64,000 nt of DNA from Eubacterium sp. (GTDB lineage: Bacteria; Bacillota; Clostridia; Lachnospirales; Lachnospiraceae), in the NCBI GenBank assembly GCA_017430325.1, contig JAFRNE010000004.1, positions 124,001 to 188,000 of the forward strand, read 5' to 3'. Shown here piece after piece: positions 44,513-53,349 of this stretch. The translations under genes and the position numbers were made by a program. The notes under the pieces are model-generated. The model was given only the letters and a program-made list of their open reading frames with translations, ran no database searches and was not told where the DNA came from. How positions within the stretch are numbered: position 1 is the stretch's first letter; each line of letters opens with the position of its first letter.

Positions 44513-45583
44513 ATGAAGCTATTTATGAACAGACTGTATATCATGCTTAAGAGGACGCTTATGCAGCCTCTTTATATCGGAATGCTCGCAGCTCTTATAG
44601 TCATGTCTCTCATATATGTAAATGTCCCTGAAACGAGCAAAACTCTCTATGTTCCTGCTGCCGTATGCTGCTATGACACATCAATGGAGGCAGAGGAATT
44701 CGAGAAGACGATCTTCAACTCAAATTCGATCTATCACTTCTACAAGGTTGGTTCTGAAGAGGCTGTAAAAAAAGATGTTCTCAGTGGCAAGGCAAATGTA
44801 GGTTTTGTTATTCCTGAAGGCTTCTTCGCATCTTCTGTACATTTTTCAGATGTAAAGCAGATCATTGAATACACTACCAATTCTTCACGCCTTCCGAATG
44901 TAGGTCACGAGCTTTTCTTCAGTAAGCTCTTCAAAATGATCTCCTTCAGGATAGTTCTTGAAGAGCTGGATAACAATCTCCTTCCTATACTCACCTCTTC
45001 TGCCGAGGATGGAACCTCTCCTGCAGAAAGACTTGAGGAGATAAAGAATGAGCTTGCAGAGGTTTATTTCTCTGCCAAGGACGATTCAGGCGTTTATGAA
45101 AGCCAGTTTGGTGACGATGACAGCTATGATTCAATGACAGTTAAAAATAAATCCGAGCTGCCTATCCGTAAGTTTGCAGCACTCTTTATATTTGTAGTTG
45201 CACTTCTCGGAACCTCAGCTTATCTTACCGACAAAGAGAAAAATATATATCTGCTTGCAGGCAAAGGCGAACGTTTACAGCTCAGACTTGCTCATATACT
45301 TGCCTCGATCCTTCCTATATCGCTTGCAGCATATATTGCTCTCCTTATAATAAAAGAAATGTACCCCGGCGCATTACTGCTCAGGATGCTTCTCTATATG
45401 CTCTATGTAAGTATCTTCTCGGTAATCATCGGAGCCGTGCTCAGAAAGAGCAGTTACTTCTACAGAGTGCTGCCGGTAATACTTGTATTGACACTGGTGT
45501 TCAGCGGAGTGTTCTTCGATATCGGAAAATATAATGCTCTTATGAAGAATCTTTCGATGATCTTCCCACCTTATTTTTTCTAA
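44513..45583 (+). CDS. ABC-2 type transporter permease, subunit 2
   Basis: This 356-residue protein has the same topology as the preceding subunit: one N-terminal helix (about 18-35), an extracytoplasmic domain with AVKKDVLSGKANVGFVIPEG, and C-terminal helices from about 222 (FAALFIFVVALLGTSAYLTD). The ATG at 44513 is one base after the previous stop and was preferred to a GTG twelve bases earlier. A strong terminator follows. The operon ends here, so no accessory gene suggests a substrate. Confidence 0.87.
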   Translation: MKLFMNRLYIMLKRTLMQPLYIGMLAALIVMSLIYVNVPETSKTLYVPAAVCCYDTSMEAEEFEKTIFNSNSIYHFYKVGSEEAVKKDVLSGKANVGFVIPEGFFASSVHFSDVKQIIEYTTNSSRLPNVGHELFFSKLFKMISFRIVLEELDNNLLPILTSSAEDGTSPAERLEEIKNELAEVYFSAKDDSGVYESQFGDDDSYDSMTVKNKSELPIRKFAALFIFVVALLGTSAYLTDKEKNIYLLAGKGERLQLRLAHILASILPISLAAYIALLIIKEMYPGALLLRMLLYMLYVSIFSVIIGAVLRKSSYFYRVLPVILVLTLVFSGVFFDIGKYNALMKNLSMIFPPYFF

Positions 45584-45593
45584 AACATTAAAT

Positions 45594-45628
45594 AACAAAA
45601 GTCTGGCTGTGACAGCCAGACTTTTGTT
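45594..45628. terminator. bidirectional terminator between convergent genes
   Basis: A perfect 16-bp stem (AACAAAAGTCTGGCTG with its complement) around a TGA loop, with A/T runs at both ends, separates the ABC exporter on the plus strand from the YigZ-family gene on the minus strand. Confidence 0.93.
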
Positions 45629-45643
45629 ATATGTACTGAAAAA

Positions 45644-46264
45644 TCATCTATAGGTGTCGCTATCGAAAGTAACTTCCGCCCGGGCAGAAGTTATCTCGAT
45701 CACCTTCTTACGGAAGGCTTCAGCTTCTTCGTAAGGAACGTAGATAAGCTGCTCGACTTTATCGGTAAAGATGGCCGGTTCGGTTTCATAGCCGGCTGTT
45801 GAAACATGGAAGTTGACCTTACCCGAGTCCGGGTAGTCCATAACAAGGCGCACTGCCATCTTACGTGTGACCGTATGTATCTCGCTGACTGACATTGCTT
45901 CTTTTGCAGCATCAGTGTAGGCACGCACAAGTCCCCCTGTACCCAGGAGAGTTCCTCCAAAATACCTTGTAACAACTATACAGATATTATTTACCTCTGC
46001 GCCTCTGATAACGTTCAGGATAGGAAGTCCCGCAGTACCCTGAGGTTCACCGTCATCCGAGAAACGTTCATAGGCCGAACCGTTTTCTCTCCTTACTGAA
46101 AAGGCAAAGCAGTTATGCCTTGCCTGATAGTGTTCTTTCTTTACTTTTTCAATATACGAAAGGGCTTCCTCCTCGGAAGATATAGGAAAGGTCACTCCGA
46201 TAAATCTCGACTTCTTCTCTACTATCTCTCCGGTTCCACCGCTTTTTATAATCTTATATTCCAT
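45644..46264 (-). CDS. YigZ/IMPACT family protein
   Basis: This 206-residue protein has the UPF0029/IMPACT N-terminal domain, with KKSRFIGVTFPISSEEEA at the start, HNCFAFSVR near 50, DDGEPQGTAGLPIL near 70 and the highly conserved VVTRYFGGTLLGTGGLVRAY near 100. A C-terminal ferredoxin-like domain (about 140-206) follows, as in E. coli YigZ. Biochemical function is not settled; members are linked to translation control. It follows nrdR by 18 bases and probably shares its transcript. Confidence 0.92.
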   Translation of the reverse strand: MEYKIIKSGGTGEIVEKKSRFIGVTFPISSEEEALSYIEKVKKEHYQARHNCFAFSVRRENGSAYERFSDDGEPQGTAGLPILNVIRGAEVNNICIVVTRYFGGTLLGTGGLVRAYTDAAKEAMSVSEIHTVTRKMAVRLVMDYPDSGKVNFHVSTAGYETEPAIFTDKVEQLIYVPYEEAEAFRKKVIEITSARAEVTFDSDTYR

Positions 46265-46282
46265 ACACTATACCAAATAGTA

Positions 46283-46732
46283 TTATTTCAGCAGCTTCTT
46301 CAGCTCATCCATGAATGTATTTACGTCCTTGAACTCTCTATAGACAGAGGCGAATCTTACGTACGCAACCTTGTCGAGATCCTTGATACGCTCCATAACG
46401 ATCTCGCCAAGCTCTGAGCTGTCTACTTCAAGCTTCTCAAGATTGTAAAGGTCGTTTTCGATCTGGTTTACGCAGTTCTGTATCTGGCTTGCAGAAACAG
46501 GCCTCTTGTGGCATGAGCGAAGTATTCCTTCCTCAAGCTTGCTGCGATTGAATGCCTCTCTTGTCTTATCCTTCTTTATGATCATGACAGGGATAGTCTC
46601 AACCTTCTCGTAGGTTGTGAAACGCTTACCGCATTTATCACACTGCCTCCTTCTCCTTATTGAGTTTCCGTCATCGGCAGGTCTTGAATCAATAACCCTT
46701 GTATCTTCCTCGCCGCAATATGGACACTTCAT
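46283..46732 (-). CDS. nrdR: transcriptional repressor NrdR
   Basis: This 149-residue repressor of ribonucleotide reductase genes has an N-terminal zinc ribbon ([17 protein letters not shown] with the second Cys pair in CDKCGKRF near 31) and an ATP-cone domain (about 49-139, starting [20 protein letters not shown]). It senses dATP/ATP and binds NrdR boxes upstream of nrd operons; none was noticed in this window. All four zinc ligands and the IRRRRQC motif are present. AAGGAGGG precedes ATG. Confidence 0.97.
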   Translation of the reverse strand: MKCPYCGEEDTRVIDSRPADDGNSIRRRRQCDKCGKRFTTYEKVETIPVMIIKKDKTREAFNRSKLEEGILRSCHKRPVSASQIQNCVNQIENDLYNLEKLEVDSSELGEIVMERIKDLDKVAYVRFASVYREFKDVNTFMDELKKLLK

Positions 46733-46756
46733 AGTAACACCCTCCTTAAAAACACC

Positions 46757-47548
46757 TTATGATATAGCCTTTGCAGGACATTTCTTTTCGCATAATCCGC
46801 AGTTTACGCATTTATCGTAATCGATAACAGGAAGATTTCCATTCATGGAAATAGCTTCTTTCGGACAAGCCTTAACACAGAGTGTGCATCCGATACAGCC
46901 TGCTGTGCATACATTCTTTACGTCCAGACCTCTCTCCTTTGAATTGCACATGATAACATGTGTCTTGTTGTACGGAACCATGCTGATGATATGTCTTGGA
47001 CATACAGAAGCACATTTTCCGCAGGCAACACATTTTTCTTTATCGATAACTGCGATACCATTCACGATATCTATCGCACCAAACTCGCAGACAGACTTAC
47101 ATTCACCATAGCCGAGGCATCCGAAGGTACAGCCCTTTGGTCCGCCGTTAGGTGTATTTACAGCTATGCTGCAGGTCTTTGGACCGACATAGTTATAAAC
47201 GTCCTTAGCCTTCTCACAGTCGCCCTTACACTTCACAACAGCAACCTTCTTCACTGTCTCTCCTGCTTCTCCTCCAACGATTGCCGAAATCTTCTCAGCT
47301 ACAGCAGCTCCGCCTACCGGGCAGGCATTGACAGGTGCTGTTCCCTCAGCGATAGCCTTTGCCAGACCATCGCAGCCCGGAAAGCCGCAGGCTCCGCAGT
47401 TATTTCCCGGAAGTGCTTCACGAACAGCTATTTCTTTTTCATCAATTTCAACCTTAAATATCTCTCCGGCCTTACCAAGCAGCACACCTACAAGGATCGC
47501 TACTCCGGCAATGACTCCGGCAGCTATTAAAATCTCAGTATAATCCAT
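46757..47548 (-). CDS. rnfB: Rnf electron transport complex subunit B
   Basis: This 263-residue iron-sulfur protein begins with one membrane helix (about 5-25). The Fe-S domain CGACGFPGCDGLAKA is near 50, two further Cys clusters lie in the middle, and ferredoxin-type CVACGKCASVCP, CIGCTLCVKACP and CVNCGLCEKKCP motifs follow. RnfB is the ferredoxin-facing entry of the Rnf complex, which couples ferredoxin:NAD+ electron transfer to Na+ or H+ translocation. It is the last gene of the rnfC-DG-E-A-B operon, 64 bases after rnfA. Confidence 0.96.
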   Translation of the reverse strand: MDYTEILIAAGVIAGVAILVGVLLGKAGEIFKVEIDEKEIAVREALPGNNCGACGFPGCDGLAKAIAEGTAPVNACPVGGAAVAEKISAIVGGEAGETVKKVAVVKCKGDCEKAKDVYNYVGPKTCSIAVNTPNGGPKGCTFGCLGYGECKSVCEFGAIDIVNGIAVIDKEKCVACGKCASVCPRHIISMVPYNKTHVIMCNSKERGLDVKNVCTAGCIGCTLCVKACPKEAISMNGNLPVIDYDKCVNCGLCEKKCPAKAIS

Positions 47549-47612
47549 ATTCTACTCCACTTTATCTTCTATCAGATAATCATTCATGCAGCCAGCACAT
47601 TACATCCGGCAA

Positions 47613-48185
47613 TTACAGAAGTCCTGAAAAGCCGTTAAATGCAAGTGCCATAAGTCCTGCAGCAAGGAGTATCATTGGTCCTCCCTTAAGTGCTTCAGGC
47701 ACATCATTATCCTCTGTCTTCTCTCTGATACTTGCAAGAAGAACTATAGCTATCGCAAAGCCCACTGCAGAGAACATTCCGTTAAGTATGCTCTTTCCTA
47801 CTGAAAGCTCGTCCTTTACGTTACTGATCGCAATACCGAGTACTGCACAGTTTGTTGTGATGAGTGGAAGGTAAACACCAAGCGCTTTATAAAGCGATCT
47901 CACTTTCTTCTTCAGGAACATTTCAACGAACTGAACAAGTCCTGCGATCACAAGGATAAATGCTATCGTATTCAGATATTCAAGTCCAAGCGGAACCAGT
48001 ACATAATAGTATAATAAGCTGGTTACCGTCGATGCAAGTGTCATGACAAATACTACCGCAGCGCCCATTCCGGCAGCAGTCTTTGTATTCTTCGAAACTC
48101 CGAGGAAAGGACAGAGACCCTGGAACTGAACAAGAACAACGTTATTTACAAGTGCAGCTGAAACAGCAAATAAAAATACGTTCAT
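47613..48185 (-). CDS. rnfA: Rnf electron transport complex subunit A
   Basis: This 190-residue integral membrane subunit has six helices and the conserved NNVVLVQFQGLCPFLGVSK with the Cys thought to help bind an Fe-S centre inside the membrane, plus TTNCAVLG near 110, the matching Cys of the second half. It is the usual size (190-195). The ATG overlaps the last base of the rnfE stop (TAATG). Confidence 0.96.
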   Translation of the reverse strand: MNVFLFAVSAALVNNVVLVQFQGLCPFLGVSKNTKTAAGMGAAVVFVMTLASTVTSLLYYYVLVPLGLEYLNTIAFILVIAGLVQFVEMFLKKKVRSLYKALGVYLPLITTNCAVLGIAISNVKDELSVGKSILNGMFSAVGFAIAIVLLASIREKTEDNDVPEALKGGPMILLAAGLMALAFNGFSGLL

Positions 48186-49144
48186 TATTCATTCACCTGC
48201 CCTTCTTCTTTCTTGCCGGCAAGTTCTCCGGTTTTTCCGTTTTTCTTATTTTCTGTGAGTTCTCCGGTCTTACCACTCTTCTTATTATCTGCGAGTTCTC
48301 CGGTCTTTCCGCTCTTCTTATTCTCTGCGAGCGCTCCGGTCTTTCCGCTCTTCTTATTCTCTGCAGCCTCGGCAGTCTTTACTGTCTTGGTCTCAGCAGT
48401 TTTTACACTCTCAGCGGCTCTCTTCTCAGCAGCTGCCTGCATGATATTTTCTGCCTCAGCAACTGAAACATTTCTTCCTGCGCAGGAAAGATTCATACAT
48501 CCGGCACAGCTGTCGATCTTTCTGAGTTCCGGCTTGCAGCCCTTCTTCTTAGCCTTTCTGATAGCCATACCGTTGATTATCGCAACGATAAAGGCAAGTA
48601 CGAAGAAAGCTCCAGGACTCATAGTAAATACTCTTACAGGCTCCCAGAGGTCCGTTGTAACTTCCATACCGAAGAAGCTTCCGGCACCGATAAACTCTCT
48701 TATTATACCGATCACGGTAAGTCCGAGCGTGAAGCCGAGTCCCATTCCTATACCATCAAATACAGACGGTATGACCTTATTCTTTGATGCATATGCCTCG
48801 GCACGTCCGAGGATGATGCAGTTAACAACTATAAGTGAGATAAATACGCCAAGGCTTTCGAAAAGCTCCGGTGTATAGGCCTGCATGATAAAGCTTACTA
48901 CTGTTACGAAGGAAGCGATTATAGTGATATATGCAGGTATTCTTACCTTGTCAGGTATAACATTTCTGAACATTGAAATGATGAGGTTGCTCATGGTAAG
49001 AACCGCTGTTGTTGCAAGTCCCATTCCAAGTCCGTTGATAGCTGTCGTTGTAACAGCCAGTGTAGGACACATTCCGAGCATCTGCACGAAGGTAGGATTC
49101 TCTTTGATGATACCGTTGTAAAGTCTCTCAAAGCATTTATTCAT
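48185..49144 (-). CDS. rnfE: Rnf electron transport complex subunit E with repetitive C-terminal tail
   Basis: The first 215 or so residues of this 319-residue protein are a normal RnfE: six helices, VQMLGMCPTLAVTT near 20, and VVNCIILGRAEAYASKN near 105, the partner of the RnfA sites. It then extends by a Cys-containing piece (CAGCMNLSCAG), an Ala/Lys/Glu-rich segment and four 12-residue repeats of the form G-K-T-G-E-L-A-x-N-K-K-S, ending in a charged tail. Usual RnfE proteins stop near 200-235. ATG 49144 has GGGAGG upstream and overlaps the rnfDG stop by eight bases. Confidence 0.93.
   Translation of the reverse strand: MNKCFERLYNGIIKENPTFVQMLGMCPTLAVTTTAINGLGMGLATTAVLTMSNLIISMFRNVIPDKVRIPAYITIIASFVTVVSFIMQAYTPELFESLGVFISLIVVNCIILGRAEAYASKNKVIPSVFDGIGMGLGFTLGLTVIGIIREFIGAGSFFGMEVTTDLWEPVRVFTMSPGAFFVLAFIVAIINGMAIRKAKKKGCKPELRKIDSCAGCMNLSCAGRNVSVAEAENIMQAAAEKRAAESVKTAETKTVKTAEAAENKKSGKTGALAENKKSGKTGELADNKKSGKTGELTENKKNGKTGELAGKKEEGQVNE
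48213..48362 (-). repeat. 36-bp tandem repeats in the rnfE tail
   Basis: Four units of 36 bp, each encoding G-K-T-G-x-L-x-x-N/K-K-K-x, lie head to tail with high nucleotide identity. Copy number could vary by slippage without changing the frame. Confidence 0.85.
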
Positions 49145-50849
49145 CGACCTCACCTCCCCACTGTGCTCTTGCATAGGCGATAGCCTGATTAATTGTATTT
49201 GTTACTGCTTTTGAAGTGATAGTCGCCCCTGAGATAGCATTTATCTCATTATCAGCCGCTGCACCGGTCTTGGTTACAGCAAAGCTGTCAACATTCTTAC
49301 CAACGTACTGAGCTGCGAAATCAGGATCATCCTTAGCTTCCATACCAAGACCTGAAGTCTCGTTAATGGTGAGCATACGAACGCCTGTGATCACTCCGTC
49401 ATTATTGATACCGATAGCCATCTGAATGTCTCCGGCATAACCGTCGTGAGCAGTCATGATAAGGATATGTCCGACTGTCTCTTCGCCCTTCTTTACATCA
49501 ACTATCTCATCGATATCAGCCTTAGCCGGATAAAGTCCGTCAGCCTTATCATTCGCTTCGTCGATGTCTATATCTGTATTTTCAACATATTCCGATGCAT
49601 CAGCAAATACCTCTGCAAAGGACTCCTGCTTATTCTTCTCAGCAGTCTTCTTGATAGGATCCTTTGTGATCTCATAAACCGCACCAAGTGCAAGTCCCGA
49701 AATAAGGCCAATCAGACAGATTGAAACGATAGTATAAGCAAGACTGTTCTTTCTTCTTTCTCTTCTCTCTGTCTTCTTACCCTTAGCTGCTTCCTTCTTC
49801 CAGATAGCTATCTCGTCATCTGTAAGTCCCTCCGGCATGATGTCCTCAAGCTTCTCCTCTGAACGTCCACCGATAAAGCCAAGATTCTCAGAAAGAGGCT
49901 TCTTCTCATAGCCTTCACCGAATGACTTAGGCTTTGTAGCCATCTCGATGATAGGAACAAGAAGGTTAGAAATTATGATCGCATAGGAAACGCCCTCAGC
50001 GCTTCCGCCGTAGATCCTGAGTATAAAGGTCAGGAAACCAAGAATGATACCAAATATGACCTTACCGTTCTTTGTGATCGGTGATGTCGCATAATCCGTA
50101 GCCATGAAAAATGCACCGAGGATAAGTCCGCCGCCACAGAGATGCTCTGCAAGAAATACAGCCGCATCATAAAGCTCCATTTCCTTTCCTGCCAGCGCAT
50201 AGATCATTATGCATGCAGAGAAGGTAAAGAGATAAAAGAACGGGATCCTGAGACTTATTACCTTACGAAGAAGAAGGTAGATGGCTCCGACAAGGAGAGC
50301 CGCTGCTGAAGTCTCACCGATAGTTCCTGCTTCATTTCCGATGAACATCGTGAAAAGATCAACCTTTCCACCGTTCTTAAGTACTGTAAGCGGTGTTGCT
50401 GTTGTTACACCGTCGTAGGTAAAGCTTGTCATTCTTCCTGCAAAGCTCATTACAAGGAAACATCTTGCAGCAAGTGCAGGGTTCATGAAGTTCTGTCCAA
50501 TACCACCGAACATCTGCTTAACTACTACTATCGCAAATGCACAGCCAAGTATTGCCATCCATATAGGAAGTTCAGGTGGCAGGTTGAGTGCCAGAAGAAG
50601 TCCTGTTACTGCCGCACTGAGGTCTCTTACTGTCAGCTTCTTCTTGAAGAAGTATTCTGAAAGAGCCTCGAACAGAACGCATGAAACAACACATACCATG
50701 ATCATGATGTATGCGCTGAGTCCGAAGTTAAATATACCCATTATAGATGCAGGAAGAAGTGCTATTATCACATCTCCCATTATTGCTGTTGTTGAGCTGC
50801 CCGCTCTTATATGAGGGGACGCTGAGACATTTACAAATTCTTCATTCAT
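49137..50849 (-). CDS. Rnf electron transport complex, fused subunits D and G
   Basis: This 570-residue protein combines two Rnf subunits. Residues 1-310 are RnfD: SPHIRAGSSTTAIM at the start, KQMFGGIGQNFMNPALAAR near 115 and the flavin site DGVTTATPL (Thr152). A hydrophilic, charged linker of about 70 residues follows. Residues about 380-570 are RnfG: one membrane helix (SICLIGLISGLALGAVYEI), the FMN-binding domain with NETSGLGMEA, and the flavinylation motif ISGATIT (Thr543). Both FMN attachment threonines are present. D and G are normally separate genes. ApbE, which attaches the FMN, is encoded upstream. Confidence 0.93.
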   Translation of the reverse strand: MNEEFVNVSASPHIRAGSSTTAIMGDVIIALLPASIMGIFNFGLSAYIMIMVCVVSCVLFEALSEYFFKKKLTVRDLSAAVTGLLLALNLPPELPIWMAILGCAFAIVVVKQMFGGIGQNFMNPALAARCFLVMSFAGRMTSFTYDGVTTATPLTVLKNGGKVDLFTMFIGNEAGTIGETSAAALLVGAIYLLLRKVISLRIPFFYLFTFSACIMIYALAGKEMELYDAAVFLAEHLCGGGLILGAFFMATDYATSPITKNGKVIFGIILGFLTFILRIYGGSAEGVSYAIIISNLLVPIIEMATKPKSFGEGYEKKPLSENLGFIGGRSEEKLEDIMPEGLTDDEIAIWKKEAAKGKKTERRERRKNSLAYTIVSICLIGLISGLALGAVYEITKDPIKKTAEKNKQESFAEVFADASEYVENTDIDIDEANDKADGLYPAKADIDEIVDVKKGEETVGHILIMTAHDGYAGDIQMAIGINNDGVITGVRMLTINETSGLGMEAKDDPDFAAQYVGKNVDSFAVTKTGAAADNEINAISGATITSKAVTNTINQAIAYARAQWGGEVDE

Positions 50850-50863
50850 TTCTCTTCTCCCCC

Positions 50864-52183
50864 TTATTTCTTTCTATTGGCAAGGACTATCTTACGTGTA
50901 CCTGCAATGGTCTGTGTAAGATGTCTCTTTGCCGGACACACGTATGAACAGCAGCCGCATTCGCAGCATTCCATACCACCGTTTTCAACAAAGCTGTCGA
51001 GCTTGCCATGCTCTGCAAGATCTGCAAGCTTGCTTGGCATAACTCTTCCCGGACAGATATCTATACATCTGCCGCATTTTATGCATGCCGAAGGTACTGC
51101 CTCCTCCACATCATCATGTGAAAGTGCCAGTATCGCAGATGTTCCTTTTGTTACCGGGATATCAAGTGAAAATACAGCCTTGCCCATCATCGGACCACCG
51201 GCAATTACCTTAGCCGGATCAGTCTTGTAGCCGCCTGCTGCTTCGATCAGCTCCCTGAAATTGGTGCCGAGGGGAACAATAAAGTTACGAGGCTCGTTTA
51301 TGCTGTCGCCTGTAACGGTAACTACTCTGGACATTAGAGGCTTACCCTCTATGACTGCTTCATATATTGAGATTATAGTATCGACGTTCTGGACTATGAC
51401 TCCTGCGTCAGCCGGAAGCATCGATGAATTGACAAAACGACCTGTTGATGCATAGATCAGCTGCCTCTCAGCGCCCTGAGGGTATTTGGTTTTAAGCACA
51501 CGGACACTGAGACGAGGCTTGCCCTTAACAAGCTTCTTCAGTATCTTGATCGCATCAGGCTTATTATCCTCTATTGCGATGATGCCTCTTGCACGGTCGA
51601 AGAGATTTACAACTATCTCAAGACCTGTGATGACCTTCTGAGGCTCCTCTATCATCCTTCTGTAATCAGAAGTAAGGTACGGTTCACATTCCGCACCATT
51701 AACGATTATCGTATCTATATCTGCTTCATTCTTTGGCGAAAGCTTGACATGGGTAGGAAAGCCGGCGCCGCCCATTCCGACGATACCTGCTTCTTTGATG
51801 ATATCTATTACATCTTCCCTGTACAGGGTCTCAAGATCTTTTATATTAGCAGAAAAATCGATCTGCTCATACAGACCGTCATTTTCTATTACTATCGAAT
51901 CAACCTTATTTCCGCCCGGTGTAAGCCTCTTCTCTATGGCCTTAACCGTTCCGGAAACGGAAGAATGTATATTTGCGGACACAAAGCCTGCTGCCTCAGC
52001 AATCTTCTGTCCGACAATAACGCGGTCACCCTTCTTCACTAACGGAACTGCCGGAGCACCTATGTGCTGGCTGAGGGGATATACAAGTTCCCCTTGAGGG
52101 AGATACGCGGTGATTTCCTTATCCCGGGACATCTTTTTTCCGCCGAATGGATGAACACCACCCTTAAACGTAAAAACTGTCAC
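50864..52183 (-). CDS. rnfC: Rnf electron transport complex subunit C
   Basis: This 439-residue subunit exchanges electrons with NAD(H). It has the GGVHPFGGKKMSRD start, a biotinyl-like sandwich region, the FMN/NADH-binding segment GIVGMGGAGFPTHVKLSP near 135 with INGAECEPYLTSD following, and two [4Fe-4S] motifs, CIKCGRCIDICPG near 370 and CECGCCSYVCPAKRHL near 408. It is the first gene of the rnf structural operon, starting at GTG with AGAGG upstream. Confidence 0.96.
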   Translation of the reverse strand: MTVFTFKGGVHPFGGKKMSRDKEITAYLPQGELVYPLSQHIGAPAVPLVKKGDRVIVGQKIAEAAGFVSANIHSSVSGTVKAIEKRLTPGGNKVDSIVIENDGLYEQIDFSANIKDLETLYREDVIDIIKEAGIVGMGGAGFPTHVKLSPKNEADIDTIIVNGAECEPYLTSDYRRMIEEPQKVITGLEIVVNLFDRARGIIAIEDNKPDAIKILKKLVKGKPRLSVRVLKTKYPQGAERQLIYASTGRFVNSSMLPADAGVIVQNVDTIISIYEAVIEGKPLMSRVVTVTGDSINEPRNFIVPLGTNFRELIEAAGGYKTDPAKVIAGGPMMGKAVFSLDIPVTKGTSAILALSHDDVEEAVPSACIKCGRCIDICPGRVMPSKLADLAEHGKLDSFVENGGMECCECGCCSYVCPAKRHLTQTIAGTRKIVLANRKK

Positions 52184-52208
52184 TTTTTGTACCTCTTTTC
52201 AATCTATT

Positions 52209-52223
52209 TGATTAACATAATCA
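52209..52223. promoter_or_regulatory. palindrome just downstream of the rnf promoter
   Basis: TGATTA-ACA-TAATCA is a perfect 6-bp inverted repeat starting six bases after the -10 box of the rnf promoter, a typical operator position. It does not match the Rex consensus. Confidence 0.4.
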
Positions 52224-52228
52224 TCAGT

Positions 52229-52257
52229 ATTCTACTATAATCCGCCCTACAATACAA
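52229..52257 (-). promoter_or_regulatory. promoter of the rnfC-DG-E-A-B operon
   Basis: On the minus strand TTGTAT (52252-52257), 17 bp, TAGAAT (52229-52234). An alternative TATAGT lies four bases earlier. The transcript would have a leader of about 40 nt. Confidence 0.5.
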
Positions 52258-52300
52258 CTTCAATTCTTTTTCTTTTCTGTTTCTTTTTCGTTACTAATCA

Positions 52301-52810
52301 TTAATTTTCATTAATAATTATAACCCCTGCTATAACACCTATCACAGCACCTGCAACCGCACCTACAGCAAGGAGGATTCCCAGGTAATAAAGTATGCTC
52401 ATATTACCGACGATAAATGCCGCAGCCAGGAGCTGTCCCATGTTATGAAATACACCGCCGGCTATGCTGACGCCCATCATTCCGAAGAATGGCAGAGCTT
52501 TGCACAGGAACATTGCCGTGATCGATAATGCGAGCCCTGCAAGGCTGTAGATTATCATGACAGGATTGCCGAAAAGCAGCGCTGAAAGTACTATCCTTAT
52601 CACTCCTATCACTGCCGCATCCACTGCAGAAAGCCTGTAGAGCGCATATATGGTCACTATATTTGCCAGGCCTATCTTTATGCCGGGCACAGCCGCAAAT
52701 AAAGGAATGAAGCTCTCAAGATAAGACAGCACCATCGCAAGTGCTGTCAGCATTCCACGATATGCAATTTTCTTATTCTTTGATAATGGTTTCTTTCCTG
52801 TCTGGTTCAT
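52301..52810 (-). CDS. Gx transporter family protein (Rnf-linked)
   Basis: This 169-residue hydrophobic protein has five or six helices and the segments PGIKIGLANIVTIYALY and GGVFHNMGQLLAAAF, which mark the Gx transporter / heptaprenyl diphosphate synthase component I group. The ECF S-component-like fold suggests uptake of a small molecule, possibly a flavin or isoprenoid-related compound. It is commonly found beside NusG-II and ApbE genes near rnf operons, as here. The substrate is not established. Confidence 0.88.
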   Translation of the reverse strand: MNQTGKKPLSKNKKIAYRGMLTALAMVLSYLESFIPLFAAVPGIKIGLANIVTIYALYRLSAVDAAVIGVIRIVLSALLFGNPVMIIYSLAGLALSITAMFLCKALPFFGMMGVSIAGGVFHNMGQLLAAAFIVGNMSILYYLGILLAVGAVAGAVIGVIAGVIIINEN

Positions 52811-52830
52811 ACTTCTTCTTTGATCATTTA

Positions 52831-53283
52831 TTACTTGGTTATCTCAATAACAACTTTATGAGGAAGGCATATTATTGTTTCGCCCTCCTTAGATATATGT
52901 CCCTGCTTAACACAGAGCTTGTCCGGGCAGTCAGCTTCCTTAAGATACGCCTCACCATCTTTAACGATGAGCAGATTATAGCCGCCGTCCTTACCTTCTA
53001 TCCTATACTCTCCCTCATCATCCAGAGAGACTGTCTTTACCACCTTACCATCTACACTGACTCTTGCACTGCCGCCCTTTTTCATTAGGCCTTTCACAGA
53101 AATAAAGCCCAGTATTCCTGCCGCCACAAGAAGTATCAGCATGATGATATCGGTTTTCCTGATGAGCTTGTCGCTCTGCTTATTTTCTTTATTCTGTTTT
53201 TTATCCGGATTCATATCTGCAGCATCGTCCGGAATATTATTTCGATCATTATTCTGATCTTTTATATTATCGTGCATACTCAT
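52831..53283 (-). CDS. NusG domain II-containing membrane protein
   Basis: This 150-residue protein has a charged Asn/Asp/Lys-rich N-terminus, one membrane helix (about 46-64) and an extracytoplasmic beta-rich NusG domain II, ending with the family signature ADCPDKLCVKQGHIS and IICLPHKVVIEI. The two Cys of CPDKLC could form a disulfide or bind a cofactor. These proteins accompany ApbE and Gx transporters near Rnf genes and may aid assembly; their biochemical role is not known. It lies 20 bases from the Gx gene. Confidence 0.88.
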   Translation of the reverse strand: MSMHDNIKDQNNDRNNIPDDAADMNPDKKQNKENKQSDKLIRKTDIIMLILLVAAGILGFISVKGLMKKGGSARVSVDGKVVKTVSLDDEGEYRIEGKDGGYNLLIVKDGEAYLKEADCPDKLCVKQGHISKEGETIICLPHKVVIEITK

Positions 53284-53349
53284 TTTATCTCTACTCTTAA
53301 TATTGCCTTATTTTTTATTCTTTTTTAAACGAGCTCTTCGATTCTCACA

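Noticed and set aside
48213..48362. Regular 36-bp repeats considered as a CRISPR array
   Set aside because: There are no unique spacers; the units are contiguous, in frame and encode the tail of RnfE.
52209..52223. Rex redox-repressor box at the rnf promoter
   Set aside because: The palindrome half-sites TGATTA/TAATCA do not match the TTGTTAA/TTAACAA pattern.
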